From the NCBI GenBank assembly GCA_964596675.1, contig CAZQUZ010000011.1, positions 1 through 31,631 of the forward strand: 31,631 bases of DNA. The letters run 5' to 3'. Every line of letters begins with the position of its first letter. Positions within the stretch are counted from its first letter, which is position 1. The translations under genes were made by a program, and so were the position numbers. The DNA comes from JAGOMW01 sp964596675 (GTDB lineage Bacteria; Patescibacteriota; Gracilibacteria; BD1-5; UBA2023). Under the pieces are notes generated by a model. That model searched no databases, was not told the DNA's origin, and saw only the letters and a program-made list of their open reading frames with translations. Positions 20,644 to 29,405 of the stretch are shown here, piece by piece.

Positions 20644-22359
20644 CCATCTATCAGAAAGCATATTATATTTATGAGCTCCGGATTCTTCGAGTCCATCCTG
20701 GAGAGACAAATGTGATACACTACCATATCAGATATTTTCACCTATAGATGATGGTATAGCGAGACCTATCTTCTCTGCTAGAATATCTATATAATGTCCG
20801 TCTGGATCTGCATGTCATTCATATCCACGGACTATCATATCATCTACCTTTGCCTGAGCAAGAGTTGTCAGTATGGGGTCAAGTGTCAGTTTTTCTCGAC
20901 CGAGTTTGGTACGTAAAAAATTTAATCTTTCAAGATTACTTTGACGGACACTTGCTATATTTTTCGAAATGGTGCGGATAGATGGATCAGTAAGGGGTTT
21001 TATGATAGACCATACTCGTCATCTATAGAGTGGTGTATTTATATATGCTATACCATCCTGCTTGACTACTTCGAGCATATATGATCACTCTACACTGAGT
21101 GGTGTACGTATCTGGATAACAGTACTTTTTTTCAGGTACCCATCGGGGTCTATATATTTAGCATCATAGACATATTCTTTCACATCTCCATTTGGTTCTG
21201 TGAGATAGTACTTGGATCGTATCCGATAATCTGATGGTGTAGTAAAACGAATATTTGCAATATTTCTCAAGAAAGAAATTTTTACTCCCTCTGGAGAAAT
21301 AATTTCATGTGTACGATCAAGGATAACAGAACCAGAATACAAAGTGGTGACTGATCTAGAGCGGTCAAGTGATGATGGAGTAGAGAGCTCATATCATCCT
21401 ATATGGATATATGCTTTTCATAATGAAAGGCTCGTATTCTCGAGGATGAAAGTATTCCCCTCAGCGCGGAATTTCTGAGATCACTGGGAGAGTGAAAGGA
21501 CTCCTGATATATTCTTTGGTAACATAAGTGATGGTCTCTGGAAAATAGCGCTTCATGCCTCACTCATTGAGGTAAGTGTTATTTTTGGATTCCATGTATA
21601 CTTCTCTGATTTGAGATTTGGATATACCAATGTATTTTTATCTACAAGACTAATGGTAGCATATTTATCCGTTTTATAACCCTGCCCCTCAGATATGATC
21701 ATCGTATAGAGTCATGCATGACTCGGAAGTCGCAGAGATATACGAAATTTTTTATCATTCTGTACTTCCGAGAGAGAAACTATTTTCTGATTCTCACCAT
21801 CAATCAGAGCAAATATAACCATTTTTTGATTTCAAAGTACTTGCCCCTGTAGTGTGAATCATTCATTGGTAAATAGAACTGTTGGTATATCCGTATCGAG
21901 CATTATGCCGAGATGAGCAAATGCATCTTTAGGAAGAAATGACTTATTGATTTTTGTCGGAGCATCTCATAAGACGACTGCTTGTATGTCCGTGATTCTT
22001 CCACTACTCAGTGGAGTAAATACTGAAAATGCTGACTGTGAAAGATCGAGCATATTCGGGAAACGTTCACAGCTAGAACGACCTGGTTTATCATTTACAT
22101 CGACTACGACCCCCGTTCATCATCGAGAAAGATACACATATTTTCCCAATAAACTCTCATCACATGAAGCTGCTGAAAAATCACTATTTCGAAATATATC
22201 ACCATTCACTGTAGAGTTTCCATCTAAACTCGAATGATAATAGGTTGCTTCATATGTTTGATATTCAGAAAAAGCACCGAATGGAGCACTAACGAGAAAA
22301 ACCAAGAAAAAAATCTTGGTTTTTCATAAGATGTGCAGTATGAAATCGGGAGATTGCAT
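20629..22359 (-). CDS. RlpA-like plus CAP-domain exported protein (apparent C-terminal frameshift)
   Basis: A 576-residue frame. After an N-terminal export helix (~16-30) comes an RlpA-like double-psi beta-barrel (~35-95: ATYYHSSLDGNSTVNGDIF, FSAAS, VVVDVNDKPG). The middle (~100-450) contains beta-rich segments such as PTVLFTNEGFTLQGQVLG and FRISLRLPSHAGLYTM. A CAP/SCP domain (~465 on) shows LDPILTTLAQAKVDDM, GYEGHADPDG (His516), GENIGYG (Glu541) and SGAHKYNML (His563). The frame ends early at TAG 20629, inside the last CAP strands; the missing end is in the next frame. RlpA-type folds act on or bind peptidoglycan in other bacteria, and CAP domains are common in secreted proteins. Role inferred: envelope remodelling or interaction. 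Confidence 0.82.
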
Positions 22360-22377
22360 GTGCGGAAAAATGGTAAT

Positions 22378-24939
22378 TTATTCAGTGACTTCTACTTCGG
22401 TCTCATCTTCTACTTCACTCGAGCTAATAACCGCAGCGCTCGTAAATGCATCTTTTGGATTTTTTAGCTTTGCGAGGATAACACCCTGAGTCGTACGACC
22501 TGTTACGCGGACATCTGTGAGAGGTACACGGACAGTCTGACCATCTTTCGATATGAGTATGACGCTACTTTGGCTTTTTTGCTCTTCTGTAAGAGTAAAC
22601 GCTCCGATAATCTGCCCTGTCTTTTCAGTCGTTGCTCATACTTTCACACCGCTTCCACCACGACCTTGTTCTCGATAGTCTTCGAGAGCTGATATTTTTC
22701 CCATACCATTTTCAGATACTGTGAAGACAAACTTATCTGACTTCCCTGCTACACATCCCTCGACGAGCGAGTCACCAGCACCGACACGCATACCACGGAC
22801 TCATGCAGCAGCACGGCCCATCACGCGGACATCAGTCTCAGGAAACTGGATAGCCTTACCGCCGCGAGAGACCATGAGGATATTATCCGTACCATCCGTG
22901 ACACGTACCCACTTCAGAGAGTCACCATCATGTGGCTTCATGACGATAAGTCCACTCGAGCGAATATTCGCGATTTCAGTCATATCGATACGCTTCACGA
23001 CACCGAGGGCTGAGATGAGGAAGAGATGATTCCCTTTTATATCCGTGAGGTCGAGGATAGCCGAGACACTTTCATCCTTCGCAAGTGCGAGTGACTGGAC
23101 GATAGGCTGCCCTTTCGCAGTACGCTGCATCTCTGGTATCTCATACGTCGGTAGCCGAAACACTCGACCCGTGTTCGTAAAGAAGAGGAGGATATTATGA
23201 TTCTTCGTTGAGAGGATACTCGCGATCTCATCTTCATCTTTTACTGCTGTGGTAATTCCCTTTCATCCACGGCGCTGAGCACGGAAGCTCGAAGATTTTA
23301 CACGTTTGATATAACCGTTCTTCGAAAAAGCGACGACCACATCTTCATTTGGGATAGTATCTGTAGGATTAAACTCTCCGATAGCACCAGCATGTACCTC
23401 TGTACGACGAGGATCATTATGCTTCTCTTTGAGTTCGAGGAGTTCATCTCCGATAATCTTTTTTACACGGGCTGGTGTAGAGAGGATATCTTTCAGGTCG
23501 AGGATAAGTGCGTGCTTTTCAGCGAGCTCGTCTTCGATTTTTTTACGTTCGAGACCTGCGAGCTTCTGGAGTTGCATCTCGAGGATAGCCTGAGACTGCT
23601 TTTCTGATAATGAGAATTTTTGCATGAGAGCAGCATGTGCCTCTTCTTTCGTTTTTGATTCTTTAATAGTCTTAATTACTGCATCGATGTTATCGAGTGC
23701 GATCTTCAGTCACTCGAGGATATGTGCGCGAGCCTCCGCGACAGCGAGATCATATCGAGTTCGGCGTACGATGACTTCATCACGGTGTGCGATGAATTCC
23801 TGGAGCATTTCTTTGAGATTGAAAAGTTTCGGCTGAAGACCACGACCCGTCAGGGCAATCACATTAAATGAAAAGCTTGTCTGAAGTGGAGTGAGCTTAT
23901 AGAGTTGATTTAATATTTTTTTCGGGAATGCATCGCGCTTCAGTTCGAAAACGACACGGATACCATCTTTATTGGACTCATCACGGATTTCTCCGATACC
24001 GATAATCGTCTTATCGATTACCAAATCAGCAACCTTTTCGACGAACTCTTTTTTATTCATCTGATACGGTACTTCAGTGATGATGATTGCCTGTTTTCCA
24101 TTTTTCATCTCCTCTATCTCGGCACGACCGCGCATGACCACAGAGCCACGACCACGAGCATAGGCTTCGAGGATATCTTTTTTATTATATATAATCCCTC
24201 CTGTAGGAAAATCTGGTCCATGGATAAACTGCATGAGGTCTTCGATAGTGATACTATCAGGATCTGCATGTCCGAGGATAAATGTGAGGGCATCGACGAG
24301 CTCTCCGAGATTATGTGGAGGGATATTGGTCGCCATACCGACCGCGATACCCATCACTCAGTTTAGGAGGAGGTTCGGGATACGAGTCGGGAGGACTGTA
24401 GGTTCCTGAGTCGAGGCATCATAGTTATCTTTCCAGTCTACTGTCTCCTTATCGATATCAGCGAGCATAGCTTCTCCGAGACGAGACATCTTCACTTCTG
24501 TATAACGCATCGCCGCAGCACCATCACCATCCATAGAACCAAAATTTCCTTGTCCATCTACGAGTGGGTAGCGTAGAGAAAATTCTTGAGCCATACGCAC
24601 CATCGCTTCATATACTGAAAAGTCACCATGTGGATGGTATTTACCGAGAACATCTCAGACGACACGTGCCGACTTACGATGCTTCCCTGTCGCGCGTACT
24701 CCACCATCATACATCGCATAGAGAATACGACGATGCACTGGCTTCATACCATCACGGATATCAGGAAGTGCTCGAGACACGATGACACTCATCGCATAGT
24801 CGAGATAACATGTCTCCATCTCATCGACGATATTTCGATTTTGATCTCATTCATAGTCCATACCTTGCATCACGAGGGTGGTAGGAGCAGGTGGATTTGG
24901 AGTATTAGTATCTTCTGGGGGGAGCGTGTTTTCTGACAT
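22378..24939 (-). CDS. gyrA: DNA gyrase subunit A
   Basis: The 853-residue breakage-reunion subunit of a type II topoisomerase. About 24 residues longer than E. coli at the N-terminus (Pro/Thr-rich), then ALPDIRDGMKPVHRRILYAM, the DNA-gate motif GKYHPHGDFSVYEAMVRMAQ and the catalytic Tyr146 in AAMRYTEVK. The C-terminal beta-pinwheel holds a complete GyrA box, QRRGGKG (codons 23257-23277), whose second-to-last Gly pair includes a TGA; this marks it as gyrase rather than topoisomerase IV and proves the code. The tail is acidic (SSSEVEDETEVEVTE). Other TGA codons are also in frame. gyrB is not in the window. The promoter is right upstream. Confidence 0.95.
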
Positions 24940-24964
24940 AAACAAAAGGTAAGAGAATGAGACC

Positions 24965-24992
24965 AGTATAAGAAAAACCCTCCTTTTTGCAA
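24965..24992 (-). promoter_or_regulatory. Promoter of gyrA
   Basis: On the minus strand TTGCAA (24987-24992), a 16-base spacer and TATACT (24965-24970). Predicted start near 24958, giving a ~20-base leader without a clear Shine-Dalgarno sequence. It sits just downstream of the preceding terminator. Confidence 0.65.
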
Positions 24993-24995
24993 ATG

Positions 24996-25024
24996 AAAAA
25001 CTCCTGGGATTTCCAGGAGTTTTT
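24996..25024 (-). terminator. Terminator after the pilin-like operon
   Basis: ACTCCTGG (25000-25007) and CCAGGAGT (25013-25020) form a perfect stem with A and T runs on either side. It separates the pilin-like genes from the gyrA promoter. Confidence 0.85.
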
Positions 25025-25038
25025 AGGGTGTATTATTT

Positions 25039-25491
25039 TTATAAATCAGAGAAATCAGCGTTAGAATCTATAGGTGAAGATGATTCTTGGAACAATGAAG
25101 CACTTCATCCATCACCGCTAAAAATCCCATTCGCAATATCTTTCATCGAACGAAATATCACATCTGGTCAGAGATATGTTTTCATATTTTCGAGTCCCAT
25201 AAATTCTACGATTTTCGGCGTGATAAAGAGAGCAATAACGATAACAATGAGCCCTATTACAGAATATCGGATACTATTGATCGCTGGCTTTACTTTCTCA
25301 TCTTTCCCACCAGAAAGGATGAGCATGACTCCACCCCATACGATAAAGAGTACAGCACAGATAATTGCCACGAGTACGACGATAGAAACACCGGTCGTTA
25401 TCATATTACCAGTACTGTAATTACTACTCACATCTGCGAGTGTCATCGCATCTGCTGAAGCATCAGGAATAGAAGTAAAAGAAAATTCCAT
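25039..25491 (-). CDS. TrbC/VirB2-like small membrane protein
   Basis: A 150-residue protein with two hydrophobic helices (residues ~33-62 and ~75-97) separated by the short loop GGKDEKVKPAINSIRYS. The pattern WGGVMLILSGGKDEKVKPA followed by a second helix is that of TrbC/VirB2 pilin-like proteins abundant in CPR genomes. The C-terminal third is Ser/Asp-rich and ends in ADFSDL. Several TGA codons are read as Gly near the end (GGSASL region). The paralog at 25497-25886 lies 5 bases upstream on the same strand, so they are one operon. A role in a secretion or surface filament system is possible, but no ATPase or channel gene is nearby. Confidence 0.72.
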
Positions 25492-25496
25492 AAAAA

Positions 25497-25886
25497 TTAT
25501 AGGTCAGAGAAGTCAGCTGGGAGTGTATCATCCTGGAATTCCGTCGTATCAGTACTGCTTGTACCTCCGAGCAATGTCGCAGAAATCTCTTTCATACGAC
25601 CAAAAATATCACTGGCACGAAGCTCATCTGCAAAAGGGAGACCAAAAATATCGAGCACCTTTGGTGTAACAAATAAGATAAGGATGAGTACTATAAGTCC
25701 TAAAACAGCATGTCGAATATGATTAATGGCTGGTTTTACTTTTTCTTCATTCCCTCATGAAGTAATAAGAAGAAAACCACCCCAAAGACTATAGAGTACT
25801 GCGAAAAGTCATGAAAGAATAATAACGACAGCAATGCCTGTTTGTAGCATTTCGATCAGAGAATAGTTGACACTTATAGGATTCAT
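25497..25886 (-). CDS. TrbC/VirB2-like small membrane protein, paralog
   Basis: A 129-residue paralog of the next gene, split by two TGA codons under the standard code (LS-G-LFAVLY and TS-G-GNEEKVKPA). It has two hydrophobic helices (~18-45 and ~58-80) with the loop GGNEEKVKPAINHIRHA, then FVTPKVLDIFGLP. The tail ends in ADFSDL, the same six residues as its neighbour. The N-terminus is short with no classical cleavable signal. It is first in the two-gene operon; the start ATG follows an AT-rich region with a TATAAT about 24 bases upstream. Function is inferred only from topology and motif. Confidence 0.72.
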
Positions 25887-25957
25887 GGAAAAATCTGTTA
25901 TAGAGATTATACTTTCTGTATAATATAATAAAAAAATCTAAAGTAAAATAAATTATA

Positions 25958-26212
25958 CTATTTTTCAGTACGCCCATCTTCGATGATACGAAGATTCACG
26001 CGGGCTCATGCTTTGGAACCATAGACACGGACCACGGTACGGAGTGAATCTATCGTCTTCCCTCCTCGTCCTATGATCGTGCCCATATCTTCCGGCGCTA
26101 CTTTCAGGGATAGGAGTGTACCCAGTTCATCATTTTTTTCTGTGATTTCTATCTGCTCAGGATGATCGACGAGAGTCTCTATAAGGGTTCGTAGAAAAAG
26201 AGTTGCTTCCAT
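25958..26212 (-). CDS. khpA: KH-domain RNA-binding protein (KhpA-like)
   Basis: An 84-residue single KH domain protein. EATLFLRTLIETLVDHPEQIEI leads to LSLKVAPEDMGTIIGRGGKTI, where GRGG is the GxxG RNA-binding loop, then LRTVVRVYGSKA-G-ARVNLRIIED. The Gly in KA-G-ARV is a TGA and is conserved in the family. The gene follows rpsP on the same strand, the common bacterial order rpsP-khpA. KhpA binds RNA and in Gram-positives influences cell division and elongation. The start ATG was placed at 26210; TATAAT lies 11 bases upstream with TTCTCTT between, suggesting a leaderless mRNA. Confidence 0.88.
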
Positions 26213-26239
26213 ATAAGAGAAATTATAAGATAAGGAAAA

Positions 26240-26257
26240 CCCTCGAAATATCGAGGG
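26240..26257 (-). terminator. Hairpin between rpsP and khpA
   Basis: CCCTCGA, loop AATA and TCGAGGG (26240-26257), followed on the minus strand by TTTTCC. Either a weak terminator or a processing stem in the rpsP-khpA transcript. Confidence 0.5.
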
Positions 26258-26265
26258 CATGATTA

Positions 26266-26493
26266 TTACTTATTTTTTGCGACAATCTTCGCGAGTGTCT
26301 CAGAGTACTGAGCACCATTTTTGATATACCCCTCTGCGGCAGTCATATCCATATCGAGAGTCTTTGTATGTGGATCATACGAACCGAGGACTTTGATAAA
26401 TCCATGCTTTACAGCCTGCTTATGGTCAGTGAGTACGACACGATATTTTGCGACATGTTTTCGACCGACGCGAGAGAGACGAATCTTAAGCAT
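26266..26493 (-). CDS. rpsP: 30S ribosomal protein S16
   Basis: A 75-residue protein matching bacterial S16: MLKIRLSRVGRKHVAKYRVVLTDHKQ, FIKVLGSYDPHTKT and the helical end SETLAKIVAKNK. It binds 16S rRNA during assembly of the small subunit. It contains no TGA; all of its glycines use GGN codons. It sits between tRNA-Leu and khpA and could share a transcript with both. It is slightly shorter than the usual 80-90 residues. Confidence 0.95.
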   Translation of the reverse strand: MLKIRLSRVGRKHVAKYRVVLTDHKQAVKHGFIKVLGSYDPHTKTLDMDMTAAEGYIKNGAQYSETLAKIVAKNK

Positions 26494-26528
26494 AATGGGA
26501 AGTGTTAATTTTTAATTTAGGATTAATG

Positions 26529-26612
26529 TGGTGCCCAGGACGGGGCTCGAACCCGTACTCCCGAAGGAAGAGGATTTTAAGTCCTCCGTGTCTACCATTC
26601 CACCACCCGGGC
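26529..26612 (-). tRNA. tRNA-Leu (anticodon UAA)
   Basis: Acceptor GCCCGGG pairs with CCTGGGC (one G-U). The anticodon loop CTTAAAA gives UAA, the long variable arm CTTCCTTCGGGAG is typical of tRNA-Leu, the T-arm has GTTCGAG, and CCA is encoded (26529-26531). Confidence 0.95.
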
Positions 26613-26687
26613 AAGGGGTAGAATTTAGAACTTAGAATATAGAATTTAGATATACTAAGTCCTAAAGACTAAGAACTAAGCTCTATT
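26613..26687. repeat. Short degenerate repeats between tRNA-Leu and rpmB
   Basis: The spacer is built of near-copies of TTAGAA, CTTAG and ACTAAG units (for example AGAATTTAGAACTTAGAATA, later GACTAAGAACTAAG). No gene is seen. Confidence 0.4.
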
Positions 26688-26885
26688 TTAGAGGATTCCT
26701 TTCTTCTTGAGAGTCTTGATCGCTTTTGCTGAAAGACGTACACGAAGAGTAGCTCCTGTGATAGGATCTTTTATGTTTCTCCAGAAGAGATTTACATAAA
26801 ATTTTCTCTTTGTACGACGTACTGAGTGTGATACGTTATTTCCTGTAGATGTTCTTTTTCCGGTGAGTTGGCAGACGCGAGACAT
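26688..26885 (-). CDS. rpmB: 50S ribosomal protein L28
   Basis: A 65-residue bL28: SRVCQLTGKRTSTGNNVSHS, RRTKRKFYVNL, WRNIKDPITGATLRVRLSAKAIKTLKKKG. The C-x-x-G of the first strand is kept, without the second zinc-type cysteine pair found in some L28 proteins. No TGA codons. It lies downstream of rpsJ on the same strand with an 85-base spacer. The usual partner rpmG is absent, as is common in CPR genomes, where ribosomal operons are scattered. Confidence 0.95.
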   Translation of the reverse strand: MSRVCQLTGKRTSTGNNVSHSVRRTKRKFYVNLFWRNIKDPITGATLRVRLSAKAIKTLKKKGIL

Positions 26886-26970
26886 AAAAATATGGTTTAG
26901 GATTTAGGTTGTAGCTTCTAAGAGTCTAATATTTGTACTTATTTCTAAGTGTTGAGCTCTTATCGCCTGA

Positions 26971-27306
26971 TTACATGACTTTGATTTCGACACCGACACC
27001 TGCTGGGATATTTATCCCCTGAAGGAGTTCGAGTGTTTTTGGAGTCGGATCCATGACATCGATGAGTCTCTTATGGCGGCGAATTTCGAATTGCTCACGA
27101 GCATTCTTATTGACGAATGTCGAACGATTCAGAGTGATTTTCTCTATCTTTGTCGGAAGTGGTACTGGGCCTACGACCAAAGCTCCGCTATCTTTTACAG
27201 TTGAGACAATTTTTGTCACAGCCTCATCGACGATTTTATGTTCGAAGGCTTTGACGATGATTCGAATTTTACTCTGTGCAACTGCTGTAGTTTTTTTTGA
27301 AGCCAT
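26971..27306 (-). CDS. rpsJ: 30S ribosomal protein S10
   Basis: A 111-residue uS10. After a short N-terminal extension (MASKKTTAVAQ) the family sequence is clear: IRIIVKAFEHKIVDEAVTKI, GPVPLPTKIEKITLNRS, REQFEIRRHKRLIDVMDPT, LLQGINIPAGVGVEIKV. S10 is both a small-subunit protein and the NusE partner in antitermination. No TGA codons. It follows tuf on the same strand (the usual tuf-rpsJ order), but the rest of the S10 operon is absent: rpmB comes next. Confidence 0.97.
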   Translation of the reverse strand: MASKKTTAVAQSKIRIIVKAFEHKIVDEAVTKIVSTVKDSGALVVGPVPLPTKIEKITLNRSTFVNKNAREQFEIRRHKRLIDVMDPTPKTLELLQGINIPAGVGVEIKVM

Positions 27307-27340
27307 GGGTATTTTAAGGATAAGGATAAAAATCTTATGA

Positions 27341-27362
27341 CTCTCCCGAATATTCGGGAGAG
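27341..27362 (-). terminator. Palindromic hairpin after tuf
   Basis: A perfect 22-base palindrome with arms CTCTCCCGAAT and ATTCGGGAGAG, again with a CGAATATTCG core, between tuf and rpsJ. The T run after it is weak, so it may be a partial terminator or a processing site. Confidence 0.5.
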
Positions 27363-27383
27363 AATATAAAACTTCTAAAAGAA

Positions 27384-28577
27384 TTATGCGAGAACTTTTG
27401 CTACCACACCAGAACCAACAGTACGACCACCTTCACGAATAGCGAAGCGAAGACCCTGATCCATAGCAATAGGAGCACCGAGTTCGATAGTCATCTGGAT
27501 ATTATCTCCAGGCATTACCATCTCTACACCAGCTGGAAGCTCGATAGAACCAGTCACATCAGTTGTTCTGAAGTAGAACTGAGGTTTGTATCCCTGGAAG
27601 AATGGAGTATGACGTCCACCTTCATCTTTTGTAAGTACATATACTTCTGCTTCGAACTTTGTATGAGGCTTGATAGAACCTGGCTTACAGAGAACCTGTC
27701 CACGCTCTACGTCAGTACGCTCGATACCACGGAGGAGAAGACCAGCGTTATCACCAGCTTGACCTTGATCGAGGAGCTTATGGAACATTTCGATACCAGT
27801 GACGGCAGTCTTGCGAGTATCACGGATACCTACGATTTCGATTTCATCACCGAGCTTGATCACACCCTGCTCAATCTTACCTGTTACTACAGTACCACGA
27901 CCCTTAATAGAGAATACATCTTCTACTGGCATAAGGAATGCTTTATCGAGATCACGCTCAGGAACTGGAACGTATGCTTCGATAGCATCGAAGAGAGCGA
28001 TTACTTCTTTTGCACCGTATGGCTTTTCCATATCAGTAGGATTTTCGAGCGCTACGAGACCAGAACCACGGATAACTGGGAGGTCATCACCAGGAAAATC
28101 ATATTTAGAGAGAAGCTCACGGATTTCCATCTCTACGAGATCAAGCATCTCAGCATCATCAACCATATCACACTTATTCATCCATACGACGATATAAGGA
28201 ACACCTACCTGGCGAGCAAGAAGAATATGCTCACGAGTCTGGGCCATAGGACCGTCAGTAGCAGCCACTACGAGAATCGCAGCGTCCATCTGAGCAGCAC
28301 CAGTAATCATGTTCTTTACGTAGTCAGCATGTCCAGGACAGTCGACGTGTGCATAGTGACGATTTGCAGTCTGATATTCGACGTGTGCAGTATTGATAGT
28401 AATACCGCGTGCCTTTTCTTCTGGAGCTCCATCGATCTCATCATACTTCTTTGTTTCACCACCGAACTTTTGAGCAAGAACGAATGTAAACGCAGCAGTA
28501 GATGTAGTCTTACCATGGTCGACGTGACCGATAGTACCGATGTTAATATGGGGCTTTGATCTGTCGTATGTAGCCAT
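27384..28577 (-). CDS. tuf: Elongation factor Tu
   Basis: A complete 397-residue EF-Tu, the GTPase that delivers aminoacyl-tRNA to the ribosome. G-domain motifs are GHVDHGKT (18-25), the switch I region EKARGITI, DCPGH (79-83) and NKCD (134-137). Domains 2 and 3 follow (VFSIKGRGTVVTGKIEQG and FRTTDVTGSIELPAGVEMVMPGD). After the P-loop TT it has STAAF where LTAAI is usual. All 40 glycines use GGN and none uses TGA, in contrast to most genes here. A clear promoter lies upstream. Confidence 0.98.
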   Translation of the reverse strand: MATYDRSKPHINIGTIGHVDHGKTTSTAAFTFVLAQKFGGETKKYDEIDGAPEEKARGITINTAHVEYQTANRHYAHVDCPGHADYVKNMITGAAQMDAAILVVAATDGPMAQTREHILLARQVGVPYIVVWMNKCDMVDDAEMLDLVEMEIRELLSKYDFPGDDLPVIRGSGLVALENPTDMEKPYGAKEVIALFDAIEAYVPVPERDLDKAFLMPVEDVFSIKGRGTVVTGKIEQGVIKLGDEIEIVGIRDTRKTAVTGIEMFHKLLDQGQAGDNAGLLLRGIERTDVERGQVLCKPGSIKPHTKFEAEVYVLTKDEGGRHTPFFQGYKPQFYFRTTDVTGSIELPAGVEMVMPGDNIQMTIELGAPIAMDQGLRFAIREGGRTVGSGVVAKVLA

Positions 28578-28611
28578 ATGAGGAAAAAAGTAAAAAATTA
28601 AATGCTGGGGA

Positions 28612-28639
28612 ATTATAGAGAAAACCGAGGAAAATGCAA
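28612..28639 (-). promoter_or_regulatory. Promoter of tuf
   Basis: On the minus strand TTGCAT (28634-28639), a 16-base spacer and TATAAT (28612-28617), the best consensus match in the window. Start expected near 28605. The ~27-base leader has no Shine-Dalgarno sequence and ends TTTTTTCCTCAT before the ATG. Confidence 0.75.
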
Positions 28640-28658
28640 ATGAAAGTAATATTAGACT

Positions 28659-28713
28659 ATAGCTAATATGTCATAAAAAATATTTTTTATATTCATTATG
28701 AGCTATTAGCTAT
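28659..28713 (-). terminator. Large AT-rich inverted repeat upstream of tuf
   Basis: ATAGCTAATA (28659-28668) pairs with TATTAGCTAT (28704-28713); inside is the self-complementary ATAAAAAATATTTTTTAT. It may end the transcript of the small upstream gene before the tuf promoter. Confidence 0.45.
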
Positions 28714-28723
28714 GTGACTAGAA

Positions 28724-28810
28724 TTATTTTTTTGTCTTCTGCATTTTCTTATTAATACGAGTGATTGCTTTTTTGAGCTTCTTGTGAGCAGATGAAGTAA
28801 GGCGTGGCAT
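28724..28810 (-). CDS. Tiny basic protein, unknown
   Basis: A 28-residue frame, MPRLTSSAHKKLKKAITRIN followed by KKMQKTKK and TAA. It is extremely lysine-rich, like short ribosomal or nucleic-acid-binding proteins, but too short to assign. It lies 50 bases downstream of another small basic ORF, between that gene and tuf. The codon pattern (no rare frames, a clean start after an AT-rich leader) makes it plausible; chance cannot be excluded. Confidence 0.45.
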   Translation of the reverse strand: MPRLTSSAHKKLKKAITRINKKMQKTKK

Positions 28811-28860
28811 AAGTGATAATTAAAAGGTAAAAGTAAAGTTAAGTTCTTAACTGTCACTTA

Positions 28861-29043
28861 TTATATTTTCGCGATATTAACAGCGTATTTTTTAAATTTT
28901 GCCAAGACAATAGTCATCGCATTTTTAATCCAGAGAGTCTCCCCCTCTATACTGATACGCTCTTGGAGTTTTTTATAATGAGCGATGGCATGCTGTATTT
29001 TTTTACCAGAATACGAACCTTTTCTTTTTACAGAATAGATCAT
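28861..29043 (-). CDS. Small basic protein, unknown
   Basis: A 60-residue frame rich in Lys, Ala and Ile (SVKRKGSYSGKKIQHAIAHY, later MTIVLAKFKKYAVNIAKI). It has no signal peptide or membrane helix and no motif I recognise. Located between the tRNA-Ala gene and the 28-residue ORF on the same strand. No TGA codons, as in the translation genes around it. Could be a divergent small nucleic-acid-binding protein; function not assigned. Confidence 0.5.
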   Translation of the reverse strand: MIYSVKRKGSYSGKKIQHAIAHYKKLQERISIEGETLWIKNAMTIVLAKFKKYAVNIAKI

Positions 29044-29092
29044 ATTATGGGGACGTTTGTTGCGGACTCACATAGGATAAATAGTTTAATAA

Positions 29093-29169
29093 TGGTGGAG
29101 CCTAAGGGAGTCGAACCCTTGACCTCCTGCGTGCAAAACAGGCGCTCTAGCCAACTGAGCTAAGGCCCC
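29093..29169 (-). tRNA. tRNA-Ala (anticodon UGC)
   Basis: Acceptor GGGGCCT/AGGCTCC contains the G3-U70 pair that identifies tRNA-Ala. The anticodon loop TTTGCAC gives UGC, the T-loop is TTCGACT, and CCA is encoded. Confidence 0.96.
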
Positions 29170-29190
29170 AGAAAGGGGTAAACCGGAAAA

Positions 29191-29267
29191 TGGCGGTGCT
29201 GACGAGGCTCGAACTCGCGACCTCTGCCGTGACAGGGCAGCGCTCTAACCAACTGAGCTACAGCACC
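29191..29267 (-). tRNA. tRNA-Asp (anticodon GUC)
   Basis: Acceptor GGTGCTG/CAGCACC with discriminator G73 (typical of Asp). The anticodon loop CTGTCAC gives GUC, and CCA is encoded. Confidence 0.96.
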
Positions 29268-29405
29268 AAAAGGCGGAAACATGACATTTCGAATAGCTTT
29301 TGTATACGGGACAAGCTTCTAAATGCGAGCGGAGTATATATACGTTTTTCGAAAATGCAAATATTTTTCTGAGAAAATATCAGGAAGTAAAAAATCACCA
29401 GAAAC

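Noticed and set aside
27609..28559. A 316-codon open frame antisense to tuf
   Set aside because: It mirrors the highly biased codons of EF-Tu, its sequence has no family resemblance, and tuf on the other strand is certain.
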